DNA from: Brachyspira innocens ATCC 29796
GTDB lineage: Bacteria; Spirochaetota; Brachyspiria; Brachyspirales; Brachyspiraceae
Assembly: GCF_000384655.1 (NCBI RefSeq)
Contig: NZ_ARQI01000121.1
Coordinates: 17,470-81,469 of the forward strand
Length of the DNA: 64,000 bases
Reading direction: 5' to 3'
Shown: positions 36,306 to 45,610 of the stretch, piece after piece
How the letters are laid out: every line of letters starts with the position of its first letter
Position numbering within the stretch: the first letter of the stretch is position 1
Made by a program: the position numbers and the translations under genes
Notes under the pieces: model-generated
Seen by the model: only the letters and a program-made list of their open reading frames with translations
What the model was told of the DNA's origin: nothing
The model's database searches: none

Positions 36306-39300
36306 TTACTGTCCGTTATTCATAGAAGCCAAGTACTGCATTATCTGAAGTCTTCTGCTTTCTACATCTTTATCCAAATTGGCTATAACATCATTAGTTG
36401 CTGCTAAAGGCGACATTACTCTTTTGAAGTCATTATATATATTTAAAGCCTCTATAACTTTGTTTTGTTCTATATATATATGACCTATAGCATACAAAGC
36501 AAATGCTCCGTCTTGAGTAAGATCATTAGTATATTTTGAATACGTGCTTACTGCTTCATCATACATTTTACTGTTAAGATATATATTAGCTAAATCAAAT
36601 TCAAGTCCTGTTCTTTCGTCTTTAGTTAGATCTCTCATTTTTAGAGTATCAATCAATGTATTTATAGAGCTTGCAGTGTCTCCTATATTAGCATAAAGTA
36701 TTGATATATCTTTATTAACAGCTACCATATGCTCTCTTGTTCTTGCTCTTTTTCTAGCCTCTAATTTTGCCCATAAAGTTTCTTCTATATCCTGTCTGTT
36801 TTGATATATATAATTAGCATAGGAAGAATAGCTTTCAAAAGTATCTTCTTTCATAGCCTGAGCTTTTAGATTATCAGCCTGCTGTCTTGTAGTTTTAAGC
36901 TGAGCATCTATTCTTCCCATAAATTGTTTTATCTGCTGATAAGTTTGATTCTGCTCTCTTGCAGCATCTCCCATATCTTTTCCTCTGTGGAAAGTTTTTT
37001 CTGCTCTAGTAAGCACATCTTTGGCTTTATTTAAATACTCTGACTCTTTATCATAAGGAGTGTCTTTTGAACGTGCTAAATATTCATAAGAAGCAGCCAA
37101 ATTAAAGTAGGCAGGATAAATAAGTTTTTCTAGCTTTATAAGCTCTTCAAACATTAAAGCGGCTCTCTCATAGTTTCCATCCATAATAGCCTGATTGCCC
37201 ACAGCAAAGTATACATTAGACATATCAAAGCCTATAGTAAGCATTCTATCTTCTTCCTGCTTTTTTAAGTCCTGAAACTCTGCTATTTTTTTATTAGCTT
37301 CATCTCTGGTAATACCATTTTTGGCAATGTCTCCATTACCCATAAAGCCTAAAAGTTTCTGATATGTTTTTATTCTTCTATTATACATATCTATTTTGGC
37401 AAGAGAATATGAACTTACAAATATTTCTCTGGTTAAAAAGTCATAATGAGAAATCTCTTCAGGAGTTCCCTGCATAGTATAGCTGTTCCAGTAATCCTCT
37501 TCTGTTTTAAACTCTGGGAAAGGAAGCTCATACATTTTTACGAAAGTTATCTCTTCATTTCCGTCATAAATATTTTTTCTTGCTGCGGAAATTAAGCCTT
37601 CATCTAATAATGCATTTAAGTCAGCTGCTAATTTGTCATTCTCATAATCTCTTTTTAAATGCTCTTTAGCAATATCTTTATAGTCATTAACAGTAAGAAC
37701 CTTAAAGAACTCCAACTCATCAACTAAAGCATATTTAATAGGCTGAACTTTAAATACCAAGCCATAAGCTTTAAAGTAATAATCTCCAAGTCTGTAAAGT
37801 CCGTCTCGTCTCCAAGCCATATAATAAGGTCTTCCAGATTCTATAAAGTCTTTATCAACGGCATCGCTTATATCTCCAAGCCATCTGCCGTCAGTTTTCA
37901 TAAGGTTTCCATATATTCTTTCAAATACATTGCCTTTTTGGTCATATATTTTCAAATCTGGTCTTCTTCTTTCAACCATAGTGTAATATACAAGACCGAA
38001 TACTTGGTTATCGCCTCCCTCTGTAGCGAATATAGCATTGTCTGGAAGAGAGTTCATCATATTGTATGAATAGTCATGGTTGCTAAAATCTTTTGAGTTA
38101 TTATTACGGCTTAAATTCATTACAAATATAGGTATCATTATTGCAAATATTGCTATAAGCGATATTGCATGATAAGGTTTTAATTGTGTATCAGCACTCT
38201 CTTCTTTAGCAGGTTTTAATACATTTTTTATATTAGTATTAAAATATTCCATATACCACTGAATACCAAAGCCTATTATTACAAGCATATATAAAGTTGC
38301 TGGAAGGAAGAATACTTCTACAAATGATAAAGTTCTAACACTTGGAGGAGGATTAGTATATGCCATAAGCGATACGGCAAAACTTAAAAGTCCAAATACT
38401 GAGAATATACCTATAAACTTATTTTTCTTAAATATTTGAAATAATCCTGGTATTAAGAACAATAATCCTAAAACTGTTAATTGAGTTTTAAATATATTTA
38501 TCAAGGCAGATACCTGTTCTGGGTGAAGTATGAAAGCAGCAGCAACATCGTTTCCAGAAGTACCGTATTGCTTTCTATGGATCATACTAAATAAATAACT
38601 TAAATTCTCCCAGCCTGAAGGTTCATTTAATTGTCCCCAGTTTAGAGGCGGCAAAGCTCTTGCTCTTATAGGCATGTACGCATATATCATAACTCCTACT
38701 GCAAGCATTAAAAGCATTTTATAATATGATATTGATATACCTGTTATAAAGTCATTATCATTATTAAACTTATCTATTTTACATAAGAAATATCTATACA
38801 CTAAGCACCAAACAAGTACTAAAAATAAAGGCCAGAATACTAAAAACATTCCCTTATATAAAGTAGGGTAGAATGGAGCTTTAAGATTCTGTATCATATC
38901 TGGTCTTAAATAAGAACCGTTTGCAAGTGCTGTAAATATATCGCTCATTATATTCATATCAGCAAAAGGCTTAAATATTATAGAAAATATTGAATCATTA
39001 GAAGCTACTCCCGGAGGGAAATATAAATATGCTTCATAATTCATAATAAATCTATAGTATCCGAAACCGCCTATAAATAATAATACCAAAAATACGAATA
39101 TTGATATAAATGAAGTTTCTATATGATTAATATATCTGTCTTTATGTACCAAAAATAACACTATGGCTATAAATAAAAGAGGAGCAAAAGCGAAAGGCAA
39201 AGTTACATGGTGATTTGCAAGTGCTACACCATAGAGAAATCCGAAAGCCATTAAATATTTATTTCCGTAATAAGGGACTTCATCATCAGCATGTTTCCAT

Positions 39301-40040
39301 ACATTTTCAAACCAGTAAACAAGTATTAAAAGCATAGAAGCTATTTGAAGTATGTTCAAACTGTAAACTTCTGCCATAGTAGCCTGTGCCCACATATTAT
39401 CAGATATAGCGAATGCAATACTTGCAAAAAGTGCTGGTATTTGTACTATTGGAGAAAATCCTCTTTCAACTCTGTTTTGTCCAAGCACTTTTACCATAAT
39501 AAGATAGAAGAAAATCATAGCAATAGCGGCACAAGTACCAGAAAATAAATTGGTTCTCCAAGCAATATTTCCTACTGGTATATAAGTAAATAATTTGGAC
39601 ATTAAAGTATAGAAAGGATATCCTGGGGCATGTCCTACACCCAAGAAGTAAGCAGCCGTTGTAAGCTCTCCGTTATCTCCTGCTGAAAGCGAAGGAGTGA
39701 GTGTAAATAAATACAAAAAGAATGTGAAAAGAAAAGCTATAGCAGCAAATATTGCATCTATTTTTGAAAGATGATATGGTTTTACTTCATATCTTTTAAA
39801 AATAGGTTCCTCATTATCTTTTTTTGAGAATAGTTTTGAAAGTATATTTCCGCTGTTTTCTTTATTAGATTTTTCTTTTTTATTATTTTTTGTACTAGTT
39901 TTTTGACTGTTTTGCAGATTATTAATATATTCTTCTATTAACTCTCTGTCTTTTTCTAGCTTTTTTGTAAGCTCATCAATGCTTTTATTTTTATAATTAG
40001 CTTTGATATATTCTTTTTCCAGATGTGAAAGTTTTGCCAT
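36306..40040 (-). CDS. DUF2723 membrane glycosyltransferase-like protein with C-terminal TPRs
   Basis: The 1244-residue protein has a charged cytosolic N-terminus (1-80), then a DUF2723 membrane region: LTPSLSAGDNGELTTAAYFL and GHAPGYPFYTLMSKLF, with about a dozen TM segments to residue 660. A periplasmic stretch follows, then a long TPR-rich helical C-terminus (about 880-1240). DUF2723 belongs to the GT-C-like membrane transferases related to protein O-mannosyltransferases and probably uses a lipid-linked sugar; the acceptor is unknown. Asp-Asn in SAGDNGE is the likely catalytic site. An AGAGGTAA SD is present. It is monocistronic. Confidence 0.85.
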   Translation of the reverse strand: MAKLSHLEKEYIKANYKNKSIDELTKKLEKDRELIEEYINNLQNSQKTSTKNNKKEKSNKENSGNILSKLFSKKDNEEPIFKRYEVKPYHLSKIDAIFAAIAFLFTFFLYLFTLTPSLSAGDNGELTTAAYFLGVGHAPGYPFYTLMSKLFTYIPVGNIAWRTNLFSGTCAAIAMIFFYLIMVKVLGQNRVERGFSPIVQIPALFASIAFAISDNMWAQATMAEVYSLNILQIASMLLILVYWFENVWKHADDEVPYYGNKYLMAFGFLYGVALANHHVTLPFAFAPLLFIAIVLFLVHKDRYINHIETSFISIFVFLVLLFIGGFGYYRFIMNYEAYLYFPPGVASNDSIFSIIFKPFADMNIMSDIFTALANGSYLRPDMIQNLKAPFYPTLYKGMFLVFWPLFLVLVWCLVYRYFLCKIDKFNNDNDFITGISISYYKMLLMLAVGVMIYAYMPIRARALPPLNWGQLNEPSGWENLSYLFSMIHRKQYGTSGNDVAAAFILHPEQVSALINIFKTQLTVLGLLFLIPGLFQIFKKNKFIGIFSVFGLLSFAVSLMAYTNPPPSVRTLSFVEVFFLPATLYMLVIIGFGIQWYMEYFNTNIKNVLKPAKEESADTQLKPYHAISLIAIFAIMIPIFVMNLSRNNNSKDFSNHDYSYNMMNSLPDNAIFATEGGDNQVFGLVYYTMVERRRPDLKIYDQKGNVFERIYGNLMKTDGRWLGDISDAVDKDFIESGRPYYMAWRRDGLYRLGDYYFKAYGLVFKVQPIKYALVDELEFFKVLTVNDYKDIAKEHLKRDYENDKLAADLNALLDEGLISAARKNIYDGNEEITFVKMYELPFPEFKTEEDYWNSYTMQGTPEEISHYDFLTREIFVSSYSLAKIDMYNRRIKTYQKLLGFMGNGDIAKNGITRDEANKKIAEFQDLKKQEEDRMLTIGFDMSNVYFAVGNQAIMDGNYERAALMFEELIKLEKLIYPAYFNLAASYEYLARSKDTPYDKESEYLNKAKDVLTRAEKTFHRGKDMGDAAREQNQTYQQIKQFMGRIDAQLKTTRQQADNLKAQAMKEDTFESYSSYANYIYQNRQDIEETLWAKLEARKRARTREHMVAVNKDISILYANIGDTASSINTLIDTLKMRDLTKDERTGLEFDLANIYLNSKMYDEAVSTYSKYTNDLTQDGAFALYAIGHIYIEQNKVIEALNIYNDFKRVMSPLAATNDVIANLDKDVESRRLQIMQYLASMNNGQ

Positions 40041-40149
40041 TAATTATTTACCTCTTTTTATTTATAAAAAATCATATATCTTAATAGTGACATATTAAAT
40101 AAATAATTTAAAGAATTAAAAGAAATATTTTTTAACAAATATATTTTAG

Positions 40150-40220
40150 TTAAAAAATGCAGTCCTTTTGCTTCTTTGGGTCACCAAAAGAAGTGGGGTG
40201 CGGGGCAAAGCCCTGCAAAA
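40150..40220. repeat. Repeat core without recognisable termini
   Basis: The two-hairpin core shared by families 1 and 2 is present (CTTCTTTGGGTCACCAAAAG, then CGGGGCAAAGCCCTG at about 40201), but neither type of terminal repeat is found nearby. The rest of the 314-base gap is A+T-rich and empty. Confidence 0.55.
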
Positions 40221-40354
40221 ATTAACTATAATAGTAGAATATTATATAATAAAATCGCTTATTATTCAAGAATGTAAAACCTATTTTGTATTGAAATAAA
40301 ATAAGTTTTAAATTATAGTATAATTATATTTAGAAGGCATATTTAGGAAATAAA

Positions 40355-40834
40355 ATGAAATTCTTAAAAAAAATAGATATTATATTAATACTCATTATAA
40401 TTTCTTACATGTTTTATAATGATTTGATAAAAAATAATAATAAAAACTTAGAAAACAATATTCATAAATTAAACTATATAGAAAACAACTATATTATAGA
40501 AAACAATTATAATACAGACTCTGAAATTGAATATCAAAATATAAGAATAAGAAGAAGATACAGACATGATCTTGACCTTGAAGGGGACAGAGTCTTTATT
40601 ATGTTCACAGGCTCTCTTATTATAGGTTTTTTATTTAGTTTGATATTATTATCAAAAAATAAATTCTATAAAAAAGAATTAATTACTGCTAAAATAACAC
40701 TCATTTTATCTGTTATAATTACAGGGATAATTATTTTTATAAATTATGAGAATATAAAAAACATATTGGAGTATTTATCTTTACCTATAGGCTTTATAAT
40801 AGGCTTTGTATTGGCAAGATTAATAATTAAATAA
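40355..40834 (+). CDS. Small multi-TM protein
   Basis: I do not recognise a named family. The protein is 159 residues: an N-terminal TM helix (9-26), about 55 Asn/Tyr-rich residues outside the membrane, a basic patch (RIRRRYRHD), and three further TM helices. The gene at 43851 has the same plan, with IRRIHRWRDYRDH at the equivalent place, so they are probably paralogues. The genes at 49271 and 50436 look like more distant relatives. An AGGAAA SD is present. No function can be offered. Confidence 0.65.
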   Translation: MKFLKKIDIILILIIISYMFYNDLIKNNNKNLENNIHKLNYIENNYIIENNYNTDSEIEYQNIRIRRRYRHDLDLEGDRVFIMFTGSLIIGFLFSLILLSKNKFYKKELITAKITLILSVIITGIIIFINYENIKNILEYLSLPIGFIIGFVLARLIIK

Positions 40835-40865
40835 AAATAATATATTTACTTAAACTTTATTTTTA

Positions 40866-41000
40866 TTCCCGCCCTTTAAGATTTGTAAACCTATTTTTAT
40901 TAATAAACTTCATCTACATTTAAAAGTTACATTTATAATTTTTAACACTCACCAATTTTTTTTAAATTTATTATTCTATTACCGCACGTAGAATTAAACT
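40866..41000. repeat. Family 3 half copy (left arms only)
   Basis: ATTCCCGCCCTTTAAGATTT, then ACACTCACCAAT, then ACCGCACGTAGAATTAAAC correspond in order to the left arms of the complete copy at 43459, but the right arms are missing. The 455-base gap shows nothing else. Confidence 0.5.
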
Positions 41001-41289
41001 AAAAATATATATTTATTTATAATTCAAATTTTATCATTCTTTAAATTTCATTTACTGTGTGTTAAATCTAATCAAAGCCTAATATATATTATAATTAATC
41101 TTTCAGCTAAATATAAAATACAATTCATAAATAACAACAAAAAAGTAACTATATATTGAATAATCAAACTATTAAAATATATTTTTATACTTTTTTTGTA
41201 CACAACTATATTTTTATAGTAAATAAACATTGACAAAAAATAAAGCTCATAGTACTTTTTTTACAAAATATTATTTAAGAGGTTATAAA

Positions 41290-42528
41290 ATGAAAAAAAT
41301 TATTTATTTATTTATGGTATTTTTGACAATTGTCAATTTTTGGGGATGTGCTAAAAATAACAATGTTACTGCTCCTTCTTCAAGTATTAAAAAAACTGAA
41401 ATTTCGTTTTCATATTTAGATGATCAATATCAAATTTCAGAAAATAAAACCGATAATATTCTCATGAAAACAAAAGATATAGCAGAAAATTTTTCTTTAA
41501 TATCAAAAAAAACAGGAGAAAACGAATATACTGCTATAATAACTGATGAACAAAATAATATATCTGTTGCTATGGTATATAAAGATAATAAAGAATTTCC
41601 AGATCATATTTCTTTTTCTAAAGATGATAATTTAATTAGAGGTACAGCTTCAGATCATGTTAATGGGGCATTTGATGTATTGTGGAGTATGAATGGTATG
41701 GAAGAAGTTTTTTATAATATTAAATTATCTGATGATATATATAATTATAATAATATTTCTTCTTTAGATTCAAAAGAAAATTATCAGGCTAAAACTCTAA
41801 TTATAAGTTTAAAAATATGGGATGCTATTAATAATTATGTTCAGGATAGTAATAATCAGCCTAAAGGAAGATTTTTCTTTTTTATTTTTGGAGTAATAGC
41901 AGCAGTTGCCGCAGTAACAGCTGCAACAGTAGCCACATTCGTTACGGCATTAGTAGTAACAGCTGTAGTATTAACTATAGGAGCAATAGTATCTACTCCA
42001 GTTGTTCCGCCAGCAATAAAACCAAATCCTGAAGAACCTGATGTATACCCAAAAGTTCCAACTTTTAATGTATTATATAATGGAGAAAAAATAGATAATA
42101 ATACTACATTTACAATAGATTATGATACAGGAGAGATAAATATGAGAAAATCAGTTATGTTAAATCCTGAGTATTATAAGAATGCAAGACTAACTTTAAA
42201 TCCTGCATATTCTGCTAATAATAATAGCGATGTTGTTAACAATGTTGGTGTTTTTGCAAATTTAGACGGAAATCATGGAGATCCTATTTCATTAATAAAT
42301 GCTTATTATAATTTTTTTATGAATGAGGAGCAAATTGGTTTTAGTAAAGATAATGAATATAAAATAGCGGATTTAGGATTCTCAAAAAGTAATTATATGA
42401 AATTGGATATAGTTAAAAAAAATCAAACTCCTGATAATTTTAATAATTTAATTTTAAAATTTGTATTTACAAATAATGTAAAAATATTTGGTAAAATTGG
42501 AAAAGAATTTAAAATTCAAATAAATTAG
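41290..42528 (+). CDS. Hypothetical lipoprotein with an Ala/Val-rich hydrophobic segment
   Basis: The start is ATG 41290 (412 residues), with AAGAGG upstream; it gives MKKIIYLFMVFLTIVNFWGC, a signal peptide with lipobox NFWGC. An in-frame ATG at 41230 would spoil the signal. About residue 195 there is a strongly hydrophobic Ala/Val/Thr-rich stretch (FFFFIFGVIAAVAAVTAATV and beyond), followed by a Pro-rich hinge (PVVPPAIKPNPEEPD) and a beta-rich C-terminus. The hydrophobic stretch is odd for an anchored lipoprotein and may insert into a membrane. It lies 11 nt before a beta-barrel-like gene. The function is unknown. Confidence 0.7.
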   Translation: MKKIIYLFMVFLTIVNFWGCAKNNNVTAPSSSIKKTEISFSYLDDQYQISENKTDNILMKTKDIAENFSLISKKTGENEYTAIITDEQNNISVAMVYKDNKEFPDHISFSKDDNLIRGTASDHVNGAFDVLWSMNGMEEVFYNIKLSDDIYNYNNISSLDSKENYQAKTLIISLKIWDAINNYVQDSNNQPKGRFFFFIFGVIAAVAAVTAATVATFVTALVVTAVVLTIGAIVSTPVVPPAIKPNPEEPDVYPKVPTFNVLYNGEKIDNNTTFTIDYDTGEINMRKSVMLNPEYYKNARLTLNPAYSANNNSDVVNNVGVFANLDGNHGDPISLINAYYNFFMNEEQIGFSKDNEYKIADLGFSKSNYMKLDIVKKNQTPDNFNNLILKFVFTNNVKIFGKIGKEFKIQIN

Positions 42529-42539
42529 GAAATTATCTT

Positions 42540-43391
42540 ATGAAAATAAAGTTACTCTTAACCATCATCATAACTATTTTATTGTTTAATATTCATATTT
42601 TATATTCAATGAAATTTTCTCCTGAATTTGGTATATTTATGAATATAGGGGCTTCAAAAATTTTTACTAAAACAGAAGTTGATCAAAATGAATATTCATA
42701 CCTTGTTGATTTTAGAACTATAAAAGGGGGTATATTTTTAGATTTTGAAGCTGTTTTGCAATTAGGTGCAAAATATAATATTAATAATAATATTGTTACT
42801 GGCTTAACTTCCCTTTTAGAAATAGGATATAGTCCTTATATAATAAGCACAAAATATGAAGGTGAAAGTGATAGTATATATTATATCTTCACTGATAGAG
42901 TTATTCTTTATAGTTTAGTTTTAGGAGCTTTAGAGAAAATAGTTTTTAACAATTTTTCTATAGGTATAGGAGCAGGTGTATTATTTCCAATATCTGGTTT
43001 TGCTGCATCTAATCATCCTAGGAATATAATATCAGTAATGCCTAGTGAAAATTTATCAATAATTTCACCATATAATAGTAAATTAGATTATGCATATATA
43101 AAAAAGCTATTTAAAGTTCCTGTTGCTCCCTATATAAAGATAACAGCAGAATATGCATTCAAGCCTTATAAAATGGATAATGCTGAAATTGATTTTGTAC
43201 TTGGAGCATATTTAAGTTATAACTTTGGTATGCAGTATGATGTTTCTGTATTGAATAGTAATATACCAAAGCAGGGAGATAATGGACTTATCATACCTGG
43301 TATATCTAGTAAAGATATGTTCTATAAATATGATTATTCCAATTTGGATTTTGGGGTTACATTTGGTGTTTCTTTTAGAGCTTTAGAATAA
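42540..43391 (+). CDS. Probable outer-membrane beta-barrel protein
   Basis: The 283-residue protein has a cleavable signal (MKIKLLLTIIITILLFNIHI, then LYS), then alternating amphipathic strands with Gly/aromatic residues (EFGIFMNIGASKIF, FSIGIGAGVLFPISG, FVLGAYLSYNFGMQY) and a last strand LDFGVTFGVSFRALE. This suggests a small outer-membrane barrel. It is translationally close (11 nt) to the lipoprotein gene at 41290, so the two products may work together at the outer membrane. No named family is recognised. Confidence 0.65.
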   Translation: MKIKLLLTIIITILLFNIHILYSMKFSPEFGIFMNIGASKIFTKTEVDQNEYSYLVDFRTIKGGIFLDFEAVLQLGAKYNINNNIVTGLTSLLEIGYSPYIISTKYEGESDSIYYIFTDRVILYSLVLGALEKIVFNNFSIGIGAGVLFPISGFAASNHPRNIISVMPSENLSIISPYNSKLDYAYIKKLFKVPVAPYIKITAEYAFKPYKMDNAEIDFVLGAYLSYNFGMQYDVSVLNSNIPKQGDNGLIIPGISSKDMFYKYDYSNLDFGVTFGVSFRALE

Positions 43392-43404
43392 TTTGATATT
43401 TGAT

Positions 43405-43447
43405 AAAAACCGTTATGATAGTGAATATATCATGGCGGTTTTTAATT
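43405..43447 (+). terminator. Terminator of the lipoprotein/beta-barrel operon
   Basis: AAAAACCG...ATGATA pairs with TATCAT...CGGTTTTT, followed by AATTTTA. Confidence 0.75.
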
Positions 43448-43458
43448 TTATTCTAATT

Positions 43459-43777
43459 CCCCGCCCTTTAAGATTTGTAAGCCTTATTTTTATTAATAAT
43501 CTTCATTTACATTTAAAAGTTACATTTATATTTTTAACGCCCGCCCAAGTGTTGATTAACTTTTGAAACTTACTCAACGCACGTTAAACGTATTACTAAA
43601 AAACAACTAAATTATAACTACAAAATGTATTGATTTTTTTAGCTTCATTCTGCGTGCGTAAATGGGACTGTAAATTTAAATAACACTTTGGGTGGGTGCT
43701 AATAGATGTTAACTAAACATTAAAAAAAGAAAAAGCAGCAATTTAGAATGAAGTAAAAAAAGATAGAGGGTGGGGGT
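43459..43777. repeat. Family 3 element: three nested inverted repeats
   Basis: In order the arms are CCCCGCCCTTTAAGATT, ACGCCCGCCCAAGTG, CAACGCACGTTAA, then GCGTGCGTAAAT, CACTTTGGGTGGGTGCT, and GAGGGTGGGGGTTAT. The three pairs are concentric as at 28295-28619. It fills most of the 459-base gap, which has no gene. Confidence 0.65.
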
Positions 43778-43850
43778 TATAGTAAAATTCCTTGAAATAA
43801 AAATTATTTAAATTTATAATAAATGAAGGATTATTAAAAAGGTAGGTATT

Positions 43851-44417
43851 ATGAAAATTAGTGTATTAGCAGTTGTATTAATTATTCTTTCTTTTATATT
43901 TTATAATGAAATGGCAAAATATCATTATAGTATAGAAAAAAGTAATAATGAAGAAAACAACATCTATAATGGAAACTACATAATAAGTGATAATAATGTT
44001 ATTTTAGAAAATAGTTATAATTTTGATAATGGTATAGAAACTAAAGAAATTCGCCGTATCCACAGATGGAGAGATTATAGAGATCATCCTAATGTAGATT
44101 TTGAAGAGGATTCAAAAGATTTATTTATTAGATTAGTAATAATATTTTTTATAGGATGTGCTATCATAGGCATTTTGGCAGAGATGCTTTTTTTTAAGAA
44201 TTACTCTTATAAATTTTATCTTATTGTATTTACGGTAATTCTTATAATGAGTTTGGCTATTATTTATAAAATACATGGAAACATGGCTATTTTTAATATG
44301 ATCGGAAGTATCGAAAGCATGATAGAGTTATTAGCTTTCTTTTCTGGCGGTATACTATCATTTATAGCATTGAGAATTAGTAAATACCTTAGGGATAATG
44401 ATAAAAAAAATGAATAA
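43851..44417 (+). CDS. Small multi-TM protein (paralogue of 40355)
   Basis: The 188-residue protein has an N-terminal TM helix, an extracytoplasmic Asn/Tyr-rich loop, a basic/aromatic patch IRRIHRWRDYRDHP (about 65-78), and three TM helices. The plan and patch match the 40355 product. The start follows an AAGG SD. No catalytic motif is seen and no role can be assigned. It might be a small envelope stress or transport accessory protein, but that is speculation. Confidence 0.65.
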   Translation: MKISVLAVVLIILSFIFYNEMAKYHYSIEKSNNEENNIYNGNYIISDNNVILENSYNFDNGIETKEIRRIHRWRDYRDHPNVDFEEDSKDLFIRLVIIFFIGCAIIGILAEMLFFKNYSYKFYLIVFTVILIMSLAIIYKIHGNMAIFNMIGSIESMIELLAFFSGGILSFIALRISKYLRDNDKKNE

Positions 44418-44569
44418 TTTTGTTTTTAATTATTGATTTAGGTACTTAAAAAAATTTATTTAATCAGTAAAATTTTTCAACTGTATTACAAATAGCGTCT
44501 GAATTTGTCATAGATATAGTTTATAATTTGTATTATACTAAAATTATATAAAACTATAAGGACAAAAAT

Positions 44570-45598
44570 ATGAACAGATTAGGACTTGTTCTTGCAGGAG
44601 GCGGAGGAAAAGGCTCTTATCAAATAGGAGTATGGAAAGCATTTAGAGAATTTGGTTTTGACAAATATATTTATGCTATTTCTGGTACTTCTGTAGGGGC
44701 TTTGAATGCATGCTTAATATATCAAAATGATTATGAGAAAGCTGAGAAAATTTGGCTTAATGAAGTGCAGGATAAAATACTTTCTTTTGATGCTGAAAAT
44801 TTAGTAAAAAGCATTTCAAAAATTTTAATACCATTAGGTATACCTATGACTAGAATTATAGCTTTAGCTGGAGTAATTGCCTCAAGCGGTATATTTTCTA
44901 GAGACGGACTTTTAAGCCTTATTGATAAATATTTAGATTTTGATTATTTACTTAATACAGATGATCCGCTTTATGCTGCATGCTTGGCTGTACAAAATTT
45001 TAATGTGCATTATTTTTCGATAAATAAAAGCGAAAGAGAGAAAATAAGAAAAATACTTCTTGCCACAAGTGCCATTCCTTTTGTATTTGATAAAGAAGTT
45101 ATTGACGGTACAACATATATAGACGGAGGCATTCCTATTGTAGGGGATAATATACCTATAAGACCGCTTTATGATTTGGGATGCAATATGGTTGTAGTTG
45201 TACATTTAAGCAGGGAGTCTATTATAAAAAGAGAGGAGTTTCCTAATTTAAAAATAATAGAAATAGTGCCTCAGGAAGATTTGGGAGGACTTATAAAAGG
45301 TACTTTAAATTTTTCTTCATCAGCTATGAGTTCGCATATTGAACAAGGCTATAATGATGCTAAAAGAATATTAAAGCCCGTATTTGATATGGCAGCTACA
45401 CAATTTGAACTTTTACAGTCTATTAAAAAAATGTATATTGATGAACAGGAATATAAACATAAGATGAAATTAATCAAAGAAGAAAGACATAATATAAAAA
45501 ATGATATACAAAAAATAGCTATTGAAAATAATATTAAAATTAACTATACTGATGATATAAAAAAATTAAATAACAATAATAATAAAAACATAAAATAA
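44570..45598 (+). CDS. Patatin-like phospholipase
   Basis: This cytosolic or membrane-associated lipid acyl hydrolase has 342 residues. It has the oxyanion loop GGGGKGSYQ (10-18), the nucleophile elbow GTSVG with S41, and the catalytic Asp D185 in YIDGG, so the Ser-Asp dyad is complete. The C-terminus is a charged helical tail ending in an Asn-rich run. An AAGGA SD is present. The next gene starts 12 nt downstream, so they form an operon, suggesting that the coiled-coil/TPR protein regulates or localises the phospholipase. Such lipases act in lipid turnover or as effectors of abortive defence. Confidence 0.88.
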   Translation: MNRLGLVLAGGGGKGSYQIGVWKAFREFGFDKYIYAISGTSVGALNACLIYQNDYEKAEKIWLNEVQDKILSFDAENLVKSISKILIPLGIPMTRIIALAGVIASSGIFSRDGLLSLIDKYLDFDYLLNTDDPLYAACLAVQNFNVHYFSINKSEREKIRKILLATSAIPFVFDKEVIDGTTYIDGGIPIVGDNIPIRPLYDLGCNMVVVVHLSRESIIKREEFPNLKIIEIVPQEDLGGLIKGTLNFSSSAMSSHIEQGYNDAKRILKPVFDMAATQFELLQSIKKMYIDEQEYKHKMKLIKEERHNIKNDIQKIAIENNIKINYTDDIKKLNNNNNKNIK

Positions 45599-45610
45599 AG
45601 GCGGTTTTTT

